A model generated the notes under the pieces. The model was not told the DNA's origin, did not search any database, and worked only from the letters and a program-made list of their open reading frames with translations. This document shows positions 42,589 to 51,236 of a stretch of 64,000 bases of DNA, piece by piece. Position numbers and translations under genes: made by a program. Position 1 is the first letter of the stretch; each line of letters starts with the position of its first letter. This DNA is from JAFARZ01 sp035651595 (lineage in GTDB: Bacteria > Actinomycetota > Actinomycetes > Streptosporangiales > Streptosporangiaceae), in assembly GCA_035651595.1 (NCBI GenBank), contig DASRFJ010000241.1:1-64000 (forward strand), read 5' to 3'.

Positions 42589-43014
42589 ATGGCATCGATC
42601 CGGGACGAGCAGGTACGGGAGTTCTTGAGCGCGGGCACGCGGACGGGGAAGCTGGCGTTCCTCGCCGCGAGCGGGCGGCCGCTGGTCGCGCCGGTGTGGT
42701 TCGTGCTCGAGGACGACACGCTGGTGTTCAACACCAGCAAGAACACGGCGAAGGGCCGCGCGCTCGCCCGCGACCCGCGCGTGACGGTGTGCGTGGACCT
42801 CGAGCAGCCGCCGTTCGGGTTCGTGCAGGTGCAAGGCTTGGCTGAGGTATCCGAAGAACCCGGCGAACTGCTGCGTACCGCCACTGCGATCGCGGCTCGG
42901 TACATGGGACCGGACCGGGCGGAGGAGTTCGGCAAGCGCAATGCGGTGCCGGGTGAGCTGGTGGTAAGGCTGCGCGCGGACAAGGTGCTCGCCGAGTTCA
43001 ACATGACGGGCTAG
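42589..43014 (+). CDS. PPOX-class flavin/F420-dependent oxidoreductase
   Basis: 141 residues from ATG 42589; the open frame begins at 42562 but that is at the edge of the terminator. Split-barrel fold: TGKLAFLAASGRPLVAPVWFVLEDDTLVF, then KGRALARDPRVTVCVDLE and QVQGLAEVSEEPGELL. Mycobacterial and streptomycete homologues of this size use F420 to reduce small substrates. No cofactor assignment can be made from sequence alone. Confidence 0.82.
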   Translation: MASIRDEQVREFLSAGTRTGKLAFLAASGRPLVAPVWFVLEDDTLVFNTSKNTAKGRALARDPRVTVCVDLEQPPFGFVQVQGLAEVSEEPGELLRTATAIAARYMGPDRAEEFGKRNAVPGELVVRLRADKVLAEFNMTG

Positions 43015-43072
43015 AGACACGGTTCGGCTACGGTGCTTGTGGGTGCGATGACACATATCTGATGATTCTGAG

Positions 43073-43837
43073 GTGTCCGATCGTCCCGATCACGCGGTGC
43101 GGCGGCGTGCGGTGATCTCCGCGCTGCCGGTCATCCCGGTCGCGGCGGTGCTCGGGGCCGGGGCCGGGGTCGGGGTCGGGGTCACCGCCTGCTCCGCTCC
43201 CCCGCCGTCCGGGTTCCGGTTCTTCACCGCGCACGAGGGCGCCGTGGTCGAGGACGCCACCGCGCGGATCGCACCGGGACCCGCCGACGACCCGGCCGAG
43301 AAGGGCCACCCGGGAGCGCGCGAGGCCGGCGTCGTGCACTACATCGACACGCTGCTGAGCGTGCTGGACACCAAAGCCACGCCGGAGGTGTTCGCGGGCG
43401 GACCGTGGAGCAGCCGGCACACGTCTGGCCCGGACATGATGGCCTCGTTCATCAAGCTGGACCCGGTGACGGAGATCGCGTGGCGCAAGCGGATCGCCGG
43501 CTGGCAGCGGCGGTACCGGCAGGGCGTCGCTAACCTGGACAAGCTGGCCGGCGGCGACTACACGGCCGTGTCCAAGACGCAACAGGACAAGTACCTGGCC
43601 AAGCCGGCCGCCAGCGACTTCCTCTCGCTGCTGTTCGAGCACACGATTGAGGGTCTCTACGCCAATCCCGAGTACGGCGGCAATCGCGGTCAACAGGGCT
43701 GGAAGGACATCGGTTACCCGGGCGACAGCCAGCCGCGCGGCTACACCGCCGACGAGGTGACGCGCTCCGATGGACCCGATCCGGTCGGCAAGACCGCGAT
43801 CGTGGCCGAGGCGCTGAAGTTCCTCGGTGCGATATGA
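43073..43837 (+). CDS. Exported small subunit of a gluconate-2-dehydrogenase-type enzyme
   Basis: 254 residues from GTG 43073. The N-terminus RRRAVISALPVIPVAAVLGA is a twin-arginine-like signal followed by a Cys (TACSAPPP). The body matches gluconate 2-dehydrogenase subunit 3: FRFFTAHEGAVVEDATARIAPG, VVHYIDTLLS and the C-terminal LSLLFEHTIEGLYANPEYGGN with GYPG. Its stop overlaps the GMC dehydrogenase start (ATGA). The small subunit normally carries the flavoprotein partner across the Tat system. Confidence 0.85.
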   Translation: MSDRPDHAVRRRAVISALPVIPVAAVLGAGAGVGVGVTACSAPPPSGFRFFTAHEGAVVEDATARIAPGPADDPAEKGHPGAREAGVVHYIDTLLSVLDTKATPEVFAGGPWSSRHTSGPDMMASFIKLDPVTEIAWRKRIAGWQRRYRQGVANLDKLAGGDYTAVSKTQQDKYLAKPAASDFLSLLFEHTIEGLYANPEYGGNRGQQGWKDIGYPGDSQPRGYTADEVTRSDGPDPVGKTAIVAEALKFLGAI

Positions 43838-45540
43838 GCACGGCGATCGTGATCGGCGCTGGGGCCGGCGGGTCCATCGCGGCCATGGAGCTAGCCCAGG
43901 CCGGCTGGGACGTGGTCGTCTTCGAGAAGGGCCCGAACTACTTCACGAACCTGGCCGGACCAGGGCCGTTCGGCACGCTGTTCGCCAACGACGACCTGAA
44001 GATGAACGTCCGCTACTTCGGCGGGCCTGACCCGCTGACCTGCCCGCGCACCTGGCGGCCCGACGCGAGCACACCCGTCCAGTACACCGGGGCCGTCGAC
44101 GAGCTGCCGCAGACCGTGGGTGGCGGGACCGTGCACTGGGACGCGAAGGTGCCCCGGCTGTGGGACCTGGACTTCCAGCAGCTGTCCGCGCTCGGGCCGC
44201 AGCCGGGCGCCGACATGGCCGACTGGCCGTTCACGTACGCGGAGATCGCGCCGTACTACGACGAGATCGAGCAGCTCCTCGGGACCCAGGGCGACCTGTC
44301 CGCGATTCCGGACATCGTGCTCAAGCACGCGCCGCGCACCCGGCCGTTCCAGATGCCGCCGGGACCGCAGCAGCGCTCCTCACTCGCGGTCGCCGCCGGC
44401 GCGACGGCACTGGGCATGCATCCGTACCCGTATCCGATGGCGGCCAACACCGAGCCGTACAACGACCAGCACGTGTGCAACAACTGCGGGTTCTGCAGCG
44501 GGTACGGCTGCCCGGTGGTGGCCAGGCCGGCCGCGCTCATCCCGCTGCGGCTGGCGCTGCGCACCGGCCGGACGAAGCTGATCCCGCAGACGATGGTGAC
44601 CGCGGTGACGCTTTCCGGGTCGCGGGCCACCGGCGTCCGCTGGGTCCGGATGACCTCCGGCGGCGACCCGGTGACCGGCGCGCAGAGCGCCGACCTCGTC
44701 GTGCTGGCCGCGTCCGGAATCGAGACCATCCGGCTGGCGCTGCTGTCCGGGTTCCCCGACAAGAGCGGGAAGCTCGGCCGGCGGCTCATGCTGCACGCGT
44801 TCCTGGACGGCACCGCGATCTTCCTCGACGAGCGGATGCACGCCTATCGCGGCCGGTCCATCACCCAGTGCGCGGAGGACGCCTGCGACCCCGGCTTTCC
44901 CGGTGCCCGGGCGTTCGCCAAGCAGAACGGCCTGCCATACATCCGCGGCGGGATCATGGAACTCGGCGGCAGCCAGGACCCGATCGAGGAGGGGCAGGCG
45001 TACACGACGCTGCTCTCGATCATGCGTTCCGCGCGGCCGTTCGGCACCGAGTTCAAGCAGCTGATGCGGTCCTCGATCCTGCGCGACCGGCTGGCGGGCT
45101 GCTCGCTCATCGGTGACGACCTGCCCTACCTCGAGCACACCGTCACACTCGATCCCACGGTGCGCGACGTGTTCGGGGTGCCCGTCGCGCGGATCACCTG
45201 GAGTGCCCAGAAGTACGAGCAGGCCTCGCTCCAGTTCTACGCGAACGTCGTCAAGCAGATGATGCTGAAGGCCGGCGCGGGCGCGGTGGTCGCCGTGCCC
45301 GGCACGTCCAACTCCGGCGGCGTGCCCACCGGCAACCACGTCATGGGCGGCATGATGATGGGCACGGATCCGTCGACGAGCGTGACCGATGCGTACGGCG
45401 CGGTGCATGGCCTGGACAACGTCGCCGTCGCGGACGGGAGCGTGTTCGTCACCTCCGGAGCGCACAACCCGACGAACACGATCATGGCGGTGGCACTGCG
45501 GGACATCCGCCACCTCGCCGGGGTGCGCCCCGGCCCCTAG
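43834..45540 (+). CDS. GMC-family FAD dehydrogenase (large subunit)
   Basis: 568 residues. FAD-binding GAGAGGSIAAMELAQAGWDVVVFEKG at the N-terminus, GGTVHWDAKVPRLWD, a Cys-rich patch CNNCGFCSGYGCPVVARP near residue 213 and the C-terminal NPTNTIMAVALRDI with the catalytic His/Asn region (GNHVMGGMMMG) fit the gluconate/choline-type dehydrogenases. It has no signal and probably rides with the Tat-dependent small subunit. No cytochrome c gene follows, so the electron acceptor is unknown. Confidence 0.87.
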   Translation: MSTAIVIGAGAGGSIAAMELAQAGWDVVVFEKGPNYFTNLAGPGPFGTLFANDDLKMNVRYFGGPDPLTCPRTWRPDASTPVQYTGAVDELPQTVGGGTVHWDAKVPRLWDLDFQQLSALGPQPGADMADWPFTYAEIAPYYDEIEQLLGTQGDLSAIPDIVLKHAPRTRPFQMPPGPQQRSSLAVAAGATALGMHPYPYPMAANTEPYNDQHVCNNCGFCSGYGCPVVARPAALIPLRLALRTGRTKLIPQTMVTAVTLSGSRATGVRWVRMTSGGDPVTGAQSADLVVLAASGIETIRLALLSGFPDKSGKLGRRLMLHAFLDGTAIFLDERMHAYRGRSITQCAEDACDPGFPGARAFAKQNGLPYIRGGIMELGGSQDPIEEGQAYTTLLSIMRSARPFGTEFKQLMRSSILRDRLAGCSLIGDDLPYLEHTVTLDPTVRDVFGVPVARITWSAQKYEQASLQFYANVVKQMMLKAGAGAVVAVPGTSNSGGVPTGNHVMGGMMMGTDPSTSVTDAYGAVHGLDNVAVADGSVFVTSGAHNPTNTIMAVALRDIRHLAGVRPGP

Positions 45541-45580
45541 CCCGCGTCCAGAGATGTAGCCGGGGTCGTTCTCTGGACTG

Positions 45581-46810
45581 ATGCCAGCGGGCCGCTTCGC
45601 GGCTACCGTCGGAAGAGTGTTCCCTGCTCAGACACCGCCGAGACGGCCGGTCCTGGCCAAGTTCACCGAGCGGCAGATGTTCGCCGTCACCGCGCTGGTG
45701 ACGTGTGCCGCCTTCGTCGCGGTGACCGTGTCCCTGCGGGCCAACCCGCACGCCGGGGGCCCGCGGCTGGCGCTGACGCTGCTGGCGTTCGGCCCGGTTC
45801 TCGCGCTGCGCCGGTGGCCGCTGCCGTTCCACCTCCTCGCGGCGGCCGCCACGACGATCGGCATGGCCACGGCCGCCGTGTCGCTGCCGTTCGGCATCAT
45901 GCTGGGCATCACCACCTTCCTCGCCGCGTCCCAGATGCCGCGCCGTCTCTCGATCCGCGTGGTCGTCGGCACGGTGGCGGTGCTGTGCGGCGCACTGGTC
46001 TACGCGGCGATCACGATCGCGCACCCGCCGCTGCTGGCCGCCGCGGGCCAAGGCCTGGTGCCGCTCGTCGCCGCGTGGTTCATCGGGGACGGCATCGCGG
46101 CGCGGCGCCGCTATCTCGCCGTGCTCGCCCAGCAGGCCGAGTGGGAGCGTGCCGAGCGCGCCCGTCAGGAGGTGCGGGAGGAGCGGGTGCGCATCGCCAG
46201 GGAACTGCACGACGTCGTCGCGCACAGCCTCACCGTGATCACCGTCCAGGCCGGGGTCGGCCGGCGGCTCATGGCCAAGTGGCCGGAAGAGGCCGGCGAC
46301 GCGCTCGCGTCCATCGAGTCGATCGGCCGGACCGCCCAGGACGAGCTCCGGGTGGTGCTCGGGCTGCTGCGCGACGAACAGGGTGAGGCGGCCTCGCTGA
46401 CCCCGGCTCCGCGGCTGACCGACCTCAAGGAGCTCACCGAGACCGTGCGGGACTCCGGCAACCCGGTCGACCTGCACTTCTCGGGTACGGACCGCGCGAT
46501 CTCGCCGTCTTTGGAGCTGTCGCTTTACCGGGTCGTGCAGGAGGCGCTCACCAACGTGGTGAAGCACGCGCCGGGAGCACGCGCCGTTGTCGATCTGACC
46601 GTGTCGGACACCGAGGTCAGCCTGGAAGTCAGCAACGAACCCGGCGCGCCCGGGGTCGCGAGCAGTGTCGCGAGCGGGCCGGGGTCTGGCCACGGGATCA
46701 TCGGTATGCGCGAGCGGGTCGGCGCGTTCGGCGGGCAGTTGTCGGCGGGACCGCGGCCTGAGGGCGGCTTCCGGGTGGAAGCCAGGATCCCGCTCGAAGA
46801 GGTGGCGTGA
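45581..46810 (+). CDS. NarL-type sensor histidine kinase
   Basis: 409 residues from ATG 45581; a GTG at 45617 is an alternative. Five to six membrane helices fill residues 25-170. HisKA_3 has RIARELHDVVAHSLTVITVQAG (His near residue 209), and the ATPase domain has LYRVVQEALTNVVKHA and GHGIIGMRERVGAFGG. Coupled to its regulator by a GTGA overlap. Confidence 0.9.
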   Translation: MPAGRFAATVGRVFPAQTPPRRPVLAKFTERQMFAVTALVTCAAFVAVTVSLRANPHAGGPRLALTLLAFGPVLALRRWPLPFHLLAAAATTIGMATAAVSLPFGIMLGITTFLAASQMPRRLSIRVVVGTVAVLCGALVYAAITIAHPPLLAAAGQGLVPLVAAWFIGDGIAARRRYLAVLAQQAEWERAERARQEVREERVRIARELHDVVAHSLTVITVQAGVGRRLMAKWPEEAGDALASIESIGRTAQDELRVVLGLLRDEQGEAASLTPAPRLTDLKELTETVRDSGNPVDLHFSGTDRAISPSLELSLYRVVQEALTNVVKHAPGARAVVDLTVSDTEVSLEVSNEPGAPGVASSVASGPGSGHGIIGMRERVGAFGGQLSAGPRPEGGFRVEARIPLEEVA

Positions 46811-47493
46811 CGATCCGGGTTCTGGTCGCCGATGACCAGGCGCTGCTGCGGACCGCGTTCTCCTCGCTCATCGAGGCCGAAGACGACCTGACCGTGGTGG
46901 GCGAGGCCGCCGACGGCAGGGAAGCCGTCGAACTGGCGGCCGCTCGCGCGCCGGACGTCGTGGTGCTGGACGTCCGGATGCCGGTGATGGACGGGATCGA
47001 GGCCGCCCGCCTGATCACCGGGAACGGGAGCCGGACCGGGCCGCGGGTGCTCATCTTGTCGACGTTCGACCTGGATGAGTACGTCTTCGAGGCGCTGCGG
47101 GCGGGCGCGAGCGGGTTCGCGCTGAAGAGCCGCCCGCTGGAGGAACTGCTGAGCGCGATACGGCTGGTCGCCACCGGCGAGGCCCTGCTCGCGCCGAGCG
47201 TCACGCGGCGGCTGATCGCCCACTTCACCAAGCAGGCTAGCCTGCCCGCCGAGAGCAAGGCCGGCCTGGACGAGCTGACCGACCGGGAACGGGACGTCCT
47301 GCTGCTGGTCGCGCACGGGCTGTCCAATGCCGAACTCGCCGAGCAGCTGCACGTCAGCCTGCCAACGGCGAAGACGCACGTGAGCCGGATCCTGACCAAG
47401 CTCGGCGCCAGAGACCGCACCCAGCTCGTCATCATCGCCTACGAGAGCGGGCTGATCACCCGCGGGATGAGCCCGCGTCCGTCCAGGGAATGA
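46807..47493 (+). CDS. NarL/LuxR-family response regulator
   Basis: 228 residues from GTG 46807. Receiver with VADDQALLRTAF, Asp in VVLDVRMPVMDG (near residue 56), ILSTFD and FALKSRP, then the LuxR HTH ELTDRERDVLLLVAHGLSNAELAEQLHVSLPTAKTHVSRILTKLG. It probably controls the ABC transporter genes that follow 51 bases later, a common arrangement. Confidence 0.93.
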   Translation: MTIRVLVADDQALLRTAFSSLIEAEDDLTVVGEAADGREAVELAAARAPDVVVLDVRMPVMDGIEAARLITGNGSRTGPRVLILSTFDLDEYVFEALRAGASGFALKSRPLEELLSAIRLVATGEALLAPSVTRRLIAHFTKQASLPAESKAGLDELTDRERDVLLLVAHGLSNAELAEQLHVSLPTAKTHVSRILTKLGARDRTQLVIIAYESGLITRGMSPRPSRE

Positions 47494-47544
47494 CGCCTAT
47501 TCGATCCTCGCGCACGACGACGGCGGGGACGCCGGCCTTCCACC

Positions 47545-48669
47545 ATGGGCTTCATGCATGGATACGGTTTCGCGATCATTCTCCTCGTGCTCGTCGTTGC
47601 CGCGGTGGCCTATGGCGTGACGCGGCGGCGGAGCGTGACGCGGCGGCGGAGCCGCCCGGCGTCCGGTGGCGACGACGGGGACCGCTGGGTCGCCGCGGTC
47701 GCCGCGGCACCGCGGCGCACGGACGACGGCTCTCCCGCGGTGGAGACACACGGGCTAATCAAGCGCTTCGGCGCGAACCTGGCGGTGAACGACGTCGAGC
47801 TGCGCGTGCCGCGCGGCAGCGCGTTCGGCTATCTCGGGCCGAACGGCGCGGGCAAGACCACGCTGATCCGCACCTTGCTGGGGCTGACCAAGGCGAGCGG
47901 CGGGACGATGTCGCTGCTCGGCGTCCCGGTCCCGGGCGGCAGGGCCCGCGCCCTGGCCAAGGTCGGCGCGATCGTCGACGAACCCCGCTTCCACGGGCAC
48001 CTCACCGGCCGGGAGAACCTGCGGATCCTCGCCGCGGCCCGCGGCGGAGACGCCGTCGCCAGGATCATGCCGTCGCTGGAACGGGTCGGGCTCGGCGAGC
48101 GGGCCGACGACAGGGTCGCCGCGTACTCGATGGGCATGCGCCAGCGCCTCGGCGTGGCGGCGTGCATGCTCGGCGATCCGGACCTGCTCATCCTCGACGA
48201 GCCGATGAACGGGCTGGATCCCGCCGGGATGCACGAGATGCGGGCGACGATCCGGGGCCTGGTGGACGAGGGACGCACGGTCGTGCTCTCGTCGCACCTG
48301 CTGGACGAGGTGGAGCGCACGTGCGACGCGGTCGCGATCGTCGACCAGGGCCGGGTCATCCGCCAGGGCCCGATCCACGAGCTGGTCCGCGGTGCCGACG
48401 GCGAAGCGGGCGCCACGGTGCGGGTTGACTGCGCCGAGCCCAGCGCCGCCGCGCGGATCATCGCGCAGGCGTCGATCGCCAGCGGCACCGCGGTCACCGA
48501 CGACGGGCTGACCGTGACGCTGCCGTCCGGCACCACCCGGGACACGGTGGCCGAAATCAACCGGCTGCTGGTAACCGGCGGCGTGCGCGTGTACGGCCTC
48601 CACGAAGAACGGACGAGCCTGGAGGACTGGTTCTTGTCCGTGACGAGCCGGCTGGGAGCGCGGTCATGA
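47545..48669 (+). CDS. ABC exporter ATPase with N-terminal membrane anchor
   Basis: 374 residues if ATG 47545 is used. It would begin with a hydrophobic helix GYGFAIILLVLVVAAVAYGV and a basic linker encoded by an exact 18-bp tandem repeat (47615-47650). The ATPase core starts near residue 66: GPNGAGKTTLIRTLLG, YSMGMRQRLGVAACML, DLLILDEPMNGLDP. A GTG at 47740 would give a standard cytoplasmic ATPase; neither start has a clear ribosome site. DrrA/BcrA-type, coupled to the permease gene by ATGA. Confidence 0.85.
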   Translation: MGFMHGYGFAIILLVLVVAAVAYGVTRRRSVTRRRSRPASGGDDGDRWVAAVAAAPRRTDDGSPAVETHGLIKRFGANLAVNDVELRVPRGSAFGYLGPNGAGKTTLIRTLLGLTKASGGTMSLLGVPVPGGRARALAKVGAIVDEPRFHGHLTGRENLRILAAARGGDAVARIMPSLERVGLGERADDRVAAYSMGMRQRLGVAACMLGDPDLLILDEPMNGLDPAGMHEMRATIRGLVDEGRTVVLSSHLLDEVERTCDAVAIVDQGRVIRQGPIHELVRGADGEAGATVRVDCAEPSAAARIIAQASIASGTAVTDDGLTVTLPSGTTRDTVAEINRLLVTGGVRVYGLHEERTSLEDWFLSVTSRLGARS

Positions 48670-49691
48670 CCGACGTCTCCGTTCCCCGCACCGGTATGTG
48701 GCTCCCTACCTGGGGGCTCGTCACGACCCGGCTGCTCGAGCTGCGCAAGCGCCGGGGCCTGATGATCGCCGTCGCGGTGCTCATGCTCGCCCTGCCGGTC
48801 CTCGTGCTCGGCCTGCGGCTGATCTTCCACGCCGCCGATCCGAAGACGTACGGGCCGGCCGGCAGCCCCGGCATCTTCGGCGGCATCGTCAACACGATGG
48901 CCGAGTTCGGCTTCATCGCCGCCGCCACCCTGGGCACCGCGGCGGGGACCACGGATCTGACCGACGGCATGTTCCGGCACCTGGTGGTGACCGGCCGCTC
49001 GCGGCTGGCGCTGTACCTCGCCCGGATCCCCGCGGGCCTGGCGATCCTGCTCCCGGCCCTGGCCCTGGCGTTCTCCGCGGTCTGCCTGGTCACCAGCTAC
49101 GCGGGCGTGCCGCAGCCGACCTCTATCTCGGTGGGCGGCGTGCCGGTGCCGCCCGGCCTCGGCCAGGCCGGGCTGGGGACCTGGGAGCGGGCGCACCCGC
49201 AGCAGGCCGCGACCGCGTTCGGCCCGCAGCAAAGCATGGGCAGTGACTACGACCAGTACGCCAGCGCGGAGCTGTCCGGCGAGAACCCGGCCGTCAACGA
49301 GATGGTCAAGATCGGACTGTGGCTGGTGCTCGACGTGGGTGTCGCGTTCACCGTCGGATTGGGGCTCGGCTCCCTGATCGGACAGCGCACGGTATCGACG
49401 ATCCTGATGATCGCACTGGTGATCATCGTCACGCCGATCCTGGCGGACCACGTGATCCCGTACTTCATCGACGGCCAGCGGCTCGACGTCGGCATCGCGC
49501 TCGACCAGCTGCGGCCGGCCGGGTTGGCCAGCGGCACCGGCGACGCCGGCGGCCCCAGGATTTTGTTCGGCGGACACGGGGTGCTCCAGATACCGCCGAT
49601 GCCGACCTGGGGCATGATCAGCGTCGTCGTCGGCTGGATCGTCGGCTGGACCGGGATCGGCGCGTGGCGCATGGCAACCCGGGACGCCTGA
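48666..49691 (+). CDS. ABC-2-type transporter permease
   Basis: 341 residues with about six hydrophobic segments: GLMIAVAVLMLALPVLVLGL, the long GFIAAATLGTAAGTTDLTDGMFRHLVVTGRSRLALYLARIP region typical of ABC-2 permeases, and VSTILMIALVIIVTPILADH. A large loop between helices 4 and 5 is likely external. It forms the channel for the preceding ATPase; substrate unknown. Confidence 0.85.
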   Translation: MTDVSVPRTGMWLPTWGLVTTRLLELRKRRGLMIAVAVLMLALPVLVLGLRLIFHAADPKTYGPAGSPGIFGGIVNTMAEFGFIAAATLGTAAGTTDLTDGMFRHLVVTGRSRLALYLARIPAGLAILLPALALAFSAVCLVTSYAGVPQPTSISVGGVPVPPGLGQAGLGTWERAHPQQAATAFGPQQSMGSDYDQYASAELSGENPAVNEMVKIGLWLVLDVGVAFTVGLGLGSLIGQRTVSTILMIALVIIVTPILADHVIPYFIDGQRLDVGIALDQLRPAGLASGTGDAGGPRILFGGHGVLQIPPMPTWGMISVVVGWIVGWTGIGAWRMATRDA

Positions 49692-49700
49692 CACCACGGC

Positions 49701-49768
49701 TTTCAACCGGTTGGTTGACACGACGGAAAGTCCGGGCCTAGGATCTGTTTCAACCAAGAGGTTGAAAC
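49701..49768 (+). promoter_or_regulatory. Promoter with two ArsR operators
   Basis: A -35 TTGACA (49715-49720) and a -10 TAGGAT (49739-49744) are 18 bases apart. A perfect inverted repeat, GTTTCAACC (49747-49755) and GGTTGAAAC (49760-49768), covers the expected start point. A second site with the same half, TTTCAACCGGTTG (49701-49713), overlaps the -35 region. This is a textbook autorepressed promoter for the ArsR gene that starts at 49777. Confidence 0.75.
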
Positions 49769-49776
49769 GAGGAGTC

Positions 49777-50157
49777 ATGGCCGCGGACACGCTGACGAGG
49801 GTCTTCTCCGCCCTCGCCGATCCGACGCGCCGCGACATGGTGGCCAGGCTCGCCGAGGGCGACGCTACGGCGGGCCAGCTGGCCGAGCCGTACCGGATGA
49901 CGCTTCAGGCCGTCTACAAGCACCTGCGGGTCCTTGAGGATGCGGGGCTGGTCAGCCGGCCGCACGGTCCGCAACCCCGGCCGGTGCGGCTGGAGACCGA
50001 GGTCCTCACCGAGCTGGAGAGCTGGATCGAGCGGTACCGGCACCGCGCAGAGCAGCGGTACCGTCGCCTGGACGCCCTCTTGGCCACCATGAGCCGCACC
50101 GACGACAAGGAGGGCGCCGACGATGTCAGCGACCACGCAGACGGCCATCGAGGCTGA
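49777..50157 (+). CDS. ArsR-family repressor
   Basis: 126 residues from ATG 49777 with GAGGAG upstream. Winged helix: TRVFSALADPTRRDMVARLAEGDATAGQLAEPYRMTLQAVYKHLRVLEDAGLVSRP. No metal-binding CxC is present, so it belongs to the group that pairs with AHSA1 proteins rather than sensing metals. It overlaps the next gene by 35 bases and presumably binds the two palindromes upstream. Confidence 0.9.
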   Translation: MAADTLTRVFSALADPTRRDMVARLAEGDATAGQLAEPYRMTLQAVYKHLRVLEDAGLVSRPHGPQPRPVRLETEVLTELESWIERYRHRAEQRYRRLDALLATMSRTDDKEGADDVSDHADGHRG

Positions 50158-50605
50158 CCCGAAGCTGCCGATCATCCGGATCACCCGCGAGTTCGCGGCC
50201 ACGCCCGGGCAGCTGTTCCGCGCACACACCGACCCCGCGCTGTTCGCCCAGTGGATCGGCCCGGACGCCGCCGACACCTCGATCGAGCACTGGGACGCCC
50301 GCACCGGCGGCAGCTGGCGGTACACCGCCAGGGTCGGCGGCACAGCGCACAGGTTCCGCGGCTGCTTCCACGACGTGCGCCGGGACCGCATCGTGCAGAC
50401 CTTCACCTGGGAGGGCGACCCCGACGGCGTCGCCCTGGAGACCTTGTGGTTCGACGATCTCGGCGGCGGCCGCTCCCGGCTGCGCTCCCAGTCCCTGGTG
50501 GACAGCTTTGCGGCCCGTGACGCCTGGCTGGCCAGCGACATGGAGACCGGCGTCAACGAAGGCTACGCGGCGTTGCAGCGGATGGTCGACGATGGCGCTG
50601 TCTGA
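50123..50605 (+). CDS. SRPBCC/AHSA1-family protein
   Basis: 160 residues. START-like helix-grip fold: IRITREFAATPGQLFRAHTDPALFAQWIGPD, GGSWRYTARVGGTAHRFRGCFHDVRRDRIVQTFTWEG and the C-terminal helix. Binds small hydrophobic ligands in homologues; function here unknown. Cotranscribed with the ArsR gene; overlaps the following gene by 14 bases. Confidence 0.88.
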   Translation: MSATTQTAIEADPKLPIIRITREFAATPGQLFRAHTDPALFAQWIGPDAADTSIEHWDARTGGSWRYTARVGGTAHRFRGCFHDVRRDRIVQTFTWEGDPDGVALETLWFDDLGGGRSRLRSQSLVDSFAARDAWLASDMETGVNEGYAALQRMVDDGAV

Positions 50606-51197
50606 GCACCCCGCGGCGTCTGAGCACCCCGCGGCGCGGCACCGCCAGATCGGCGGGCTGTTCACCGAACGGGTCCTCGGGACCCGCGACTGGGACGCCC
50701 TGTCCCCGGTCCCCGGCTGGACCGCGCGCGACGTGGTGCGCCACCTGACCGAATGGTTGCCCCCGTTCCTGTCCGCGGGCGCGGGCATCGCGCTGCCCGG
50801 CGGGCCCCCGGCGGACGAGGACCCGGTACTTGCCTGGCGGGTGCACTGCGATGCGGTGCAGGCCCTGCTGGACGACCCGGCCACACAGAACCGGATGCTG
50901 GCCAACCCGCACATCGGCGAGCTGCCGGTGGACCGCGCGGTCGACCAGTTCTACACCGTGGACGTCTTCATGCACACCTGGGATCTGGCCAGGGCCACCG
51001 GCCAGGACGACCGGCTGGACGCCGGCCTGTGCGGCCAGCTGCTGGCCGGCATGACGGAGTTCGAGGAGGCGATGCGCTCCTCCGGCCAGTACGGGGCCAG
51101 GGTCGAGGTGCCGGAGGACGCCGGACCCCAGGTCAGGCTGCTGGGCTTCATCGGCCGTGACCCCTTCTGGTCGCCGCCAAGCGCTGCCATCACCTGA
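50592..51197 (+). CDS. TIGR03086-type DinB-like metal-binding protein
   Basis: 201 residues from ATG 50592. The four-helix DinB/MDMPI-N-like domain has SPVPGWTARDVVRHLTEWLP, NPHIGELPVDRAVDQFYTVDVFMHTWDLARATGQD and a C-terminal LLGFIGRDPFWSPP. Histidines in VRHL and MHTWD are probable metal ligands. Two EHPAAS repeats near the N-terminus come from a short DNA duplication. Third gene of the ArsR operon. Confidence 0.83.
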   Translation: MALSEHPAASEHPAARHRQIGGLFTERVLGTRDWDALSPVPGWTARDVVRHLTEWLPPFLSAGAGIALPGGPPADEDPVLAWRVHCDAVQALLDDPATQNRMLANPHIGELPVDRAVDQFYTVDVFMHTWDLARATGQDDRLDAGLCGQLLAGMTEFEEAMRSSGQYGARVEVPEDAGPQVRLLGFIGRDPFWSPPSAAIT

Positions 51198-51236
51198 CGC
51201 CTTCCCGGTTCCCGGTGCCGGCGTGATCATTGATGC

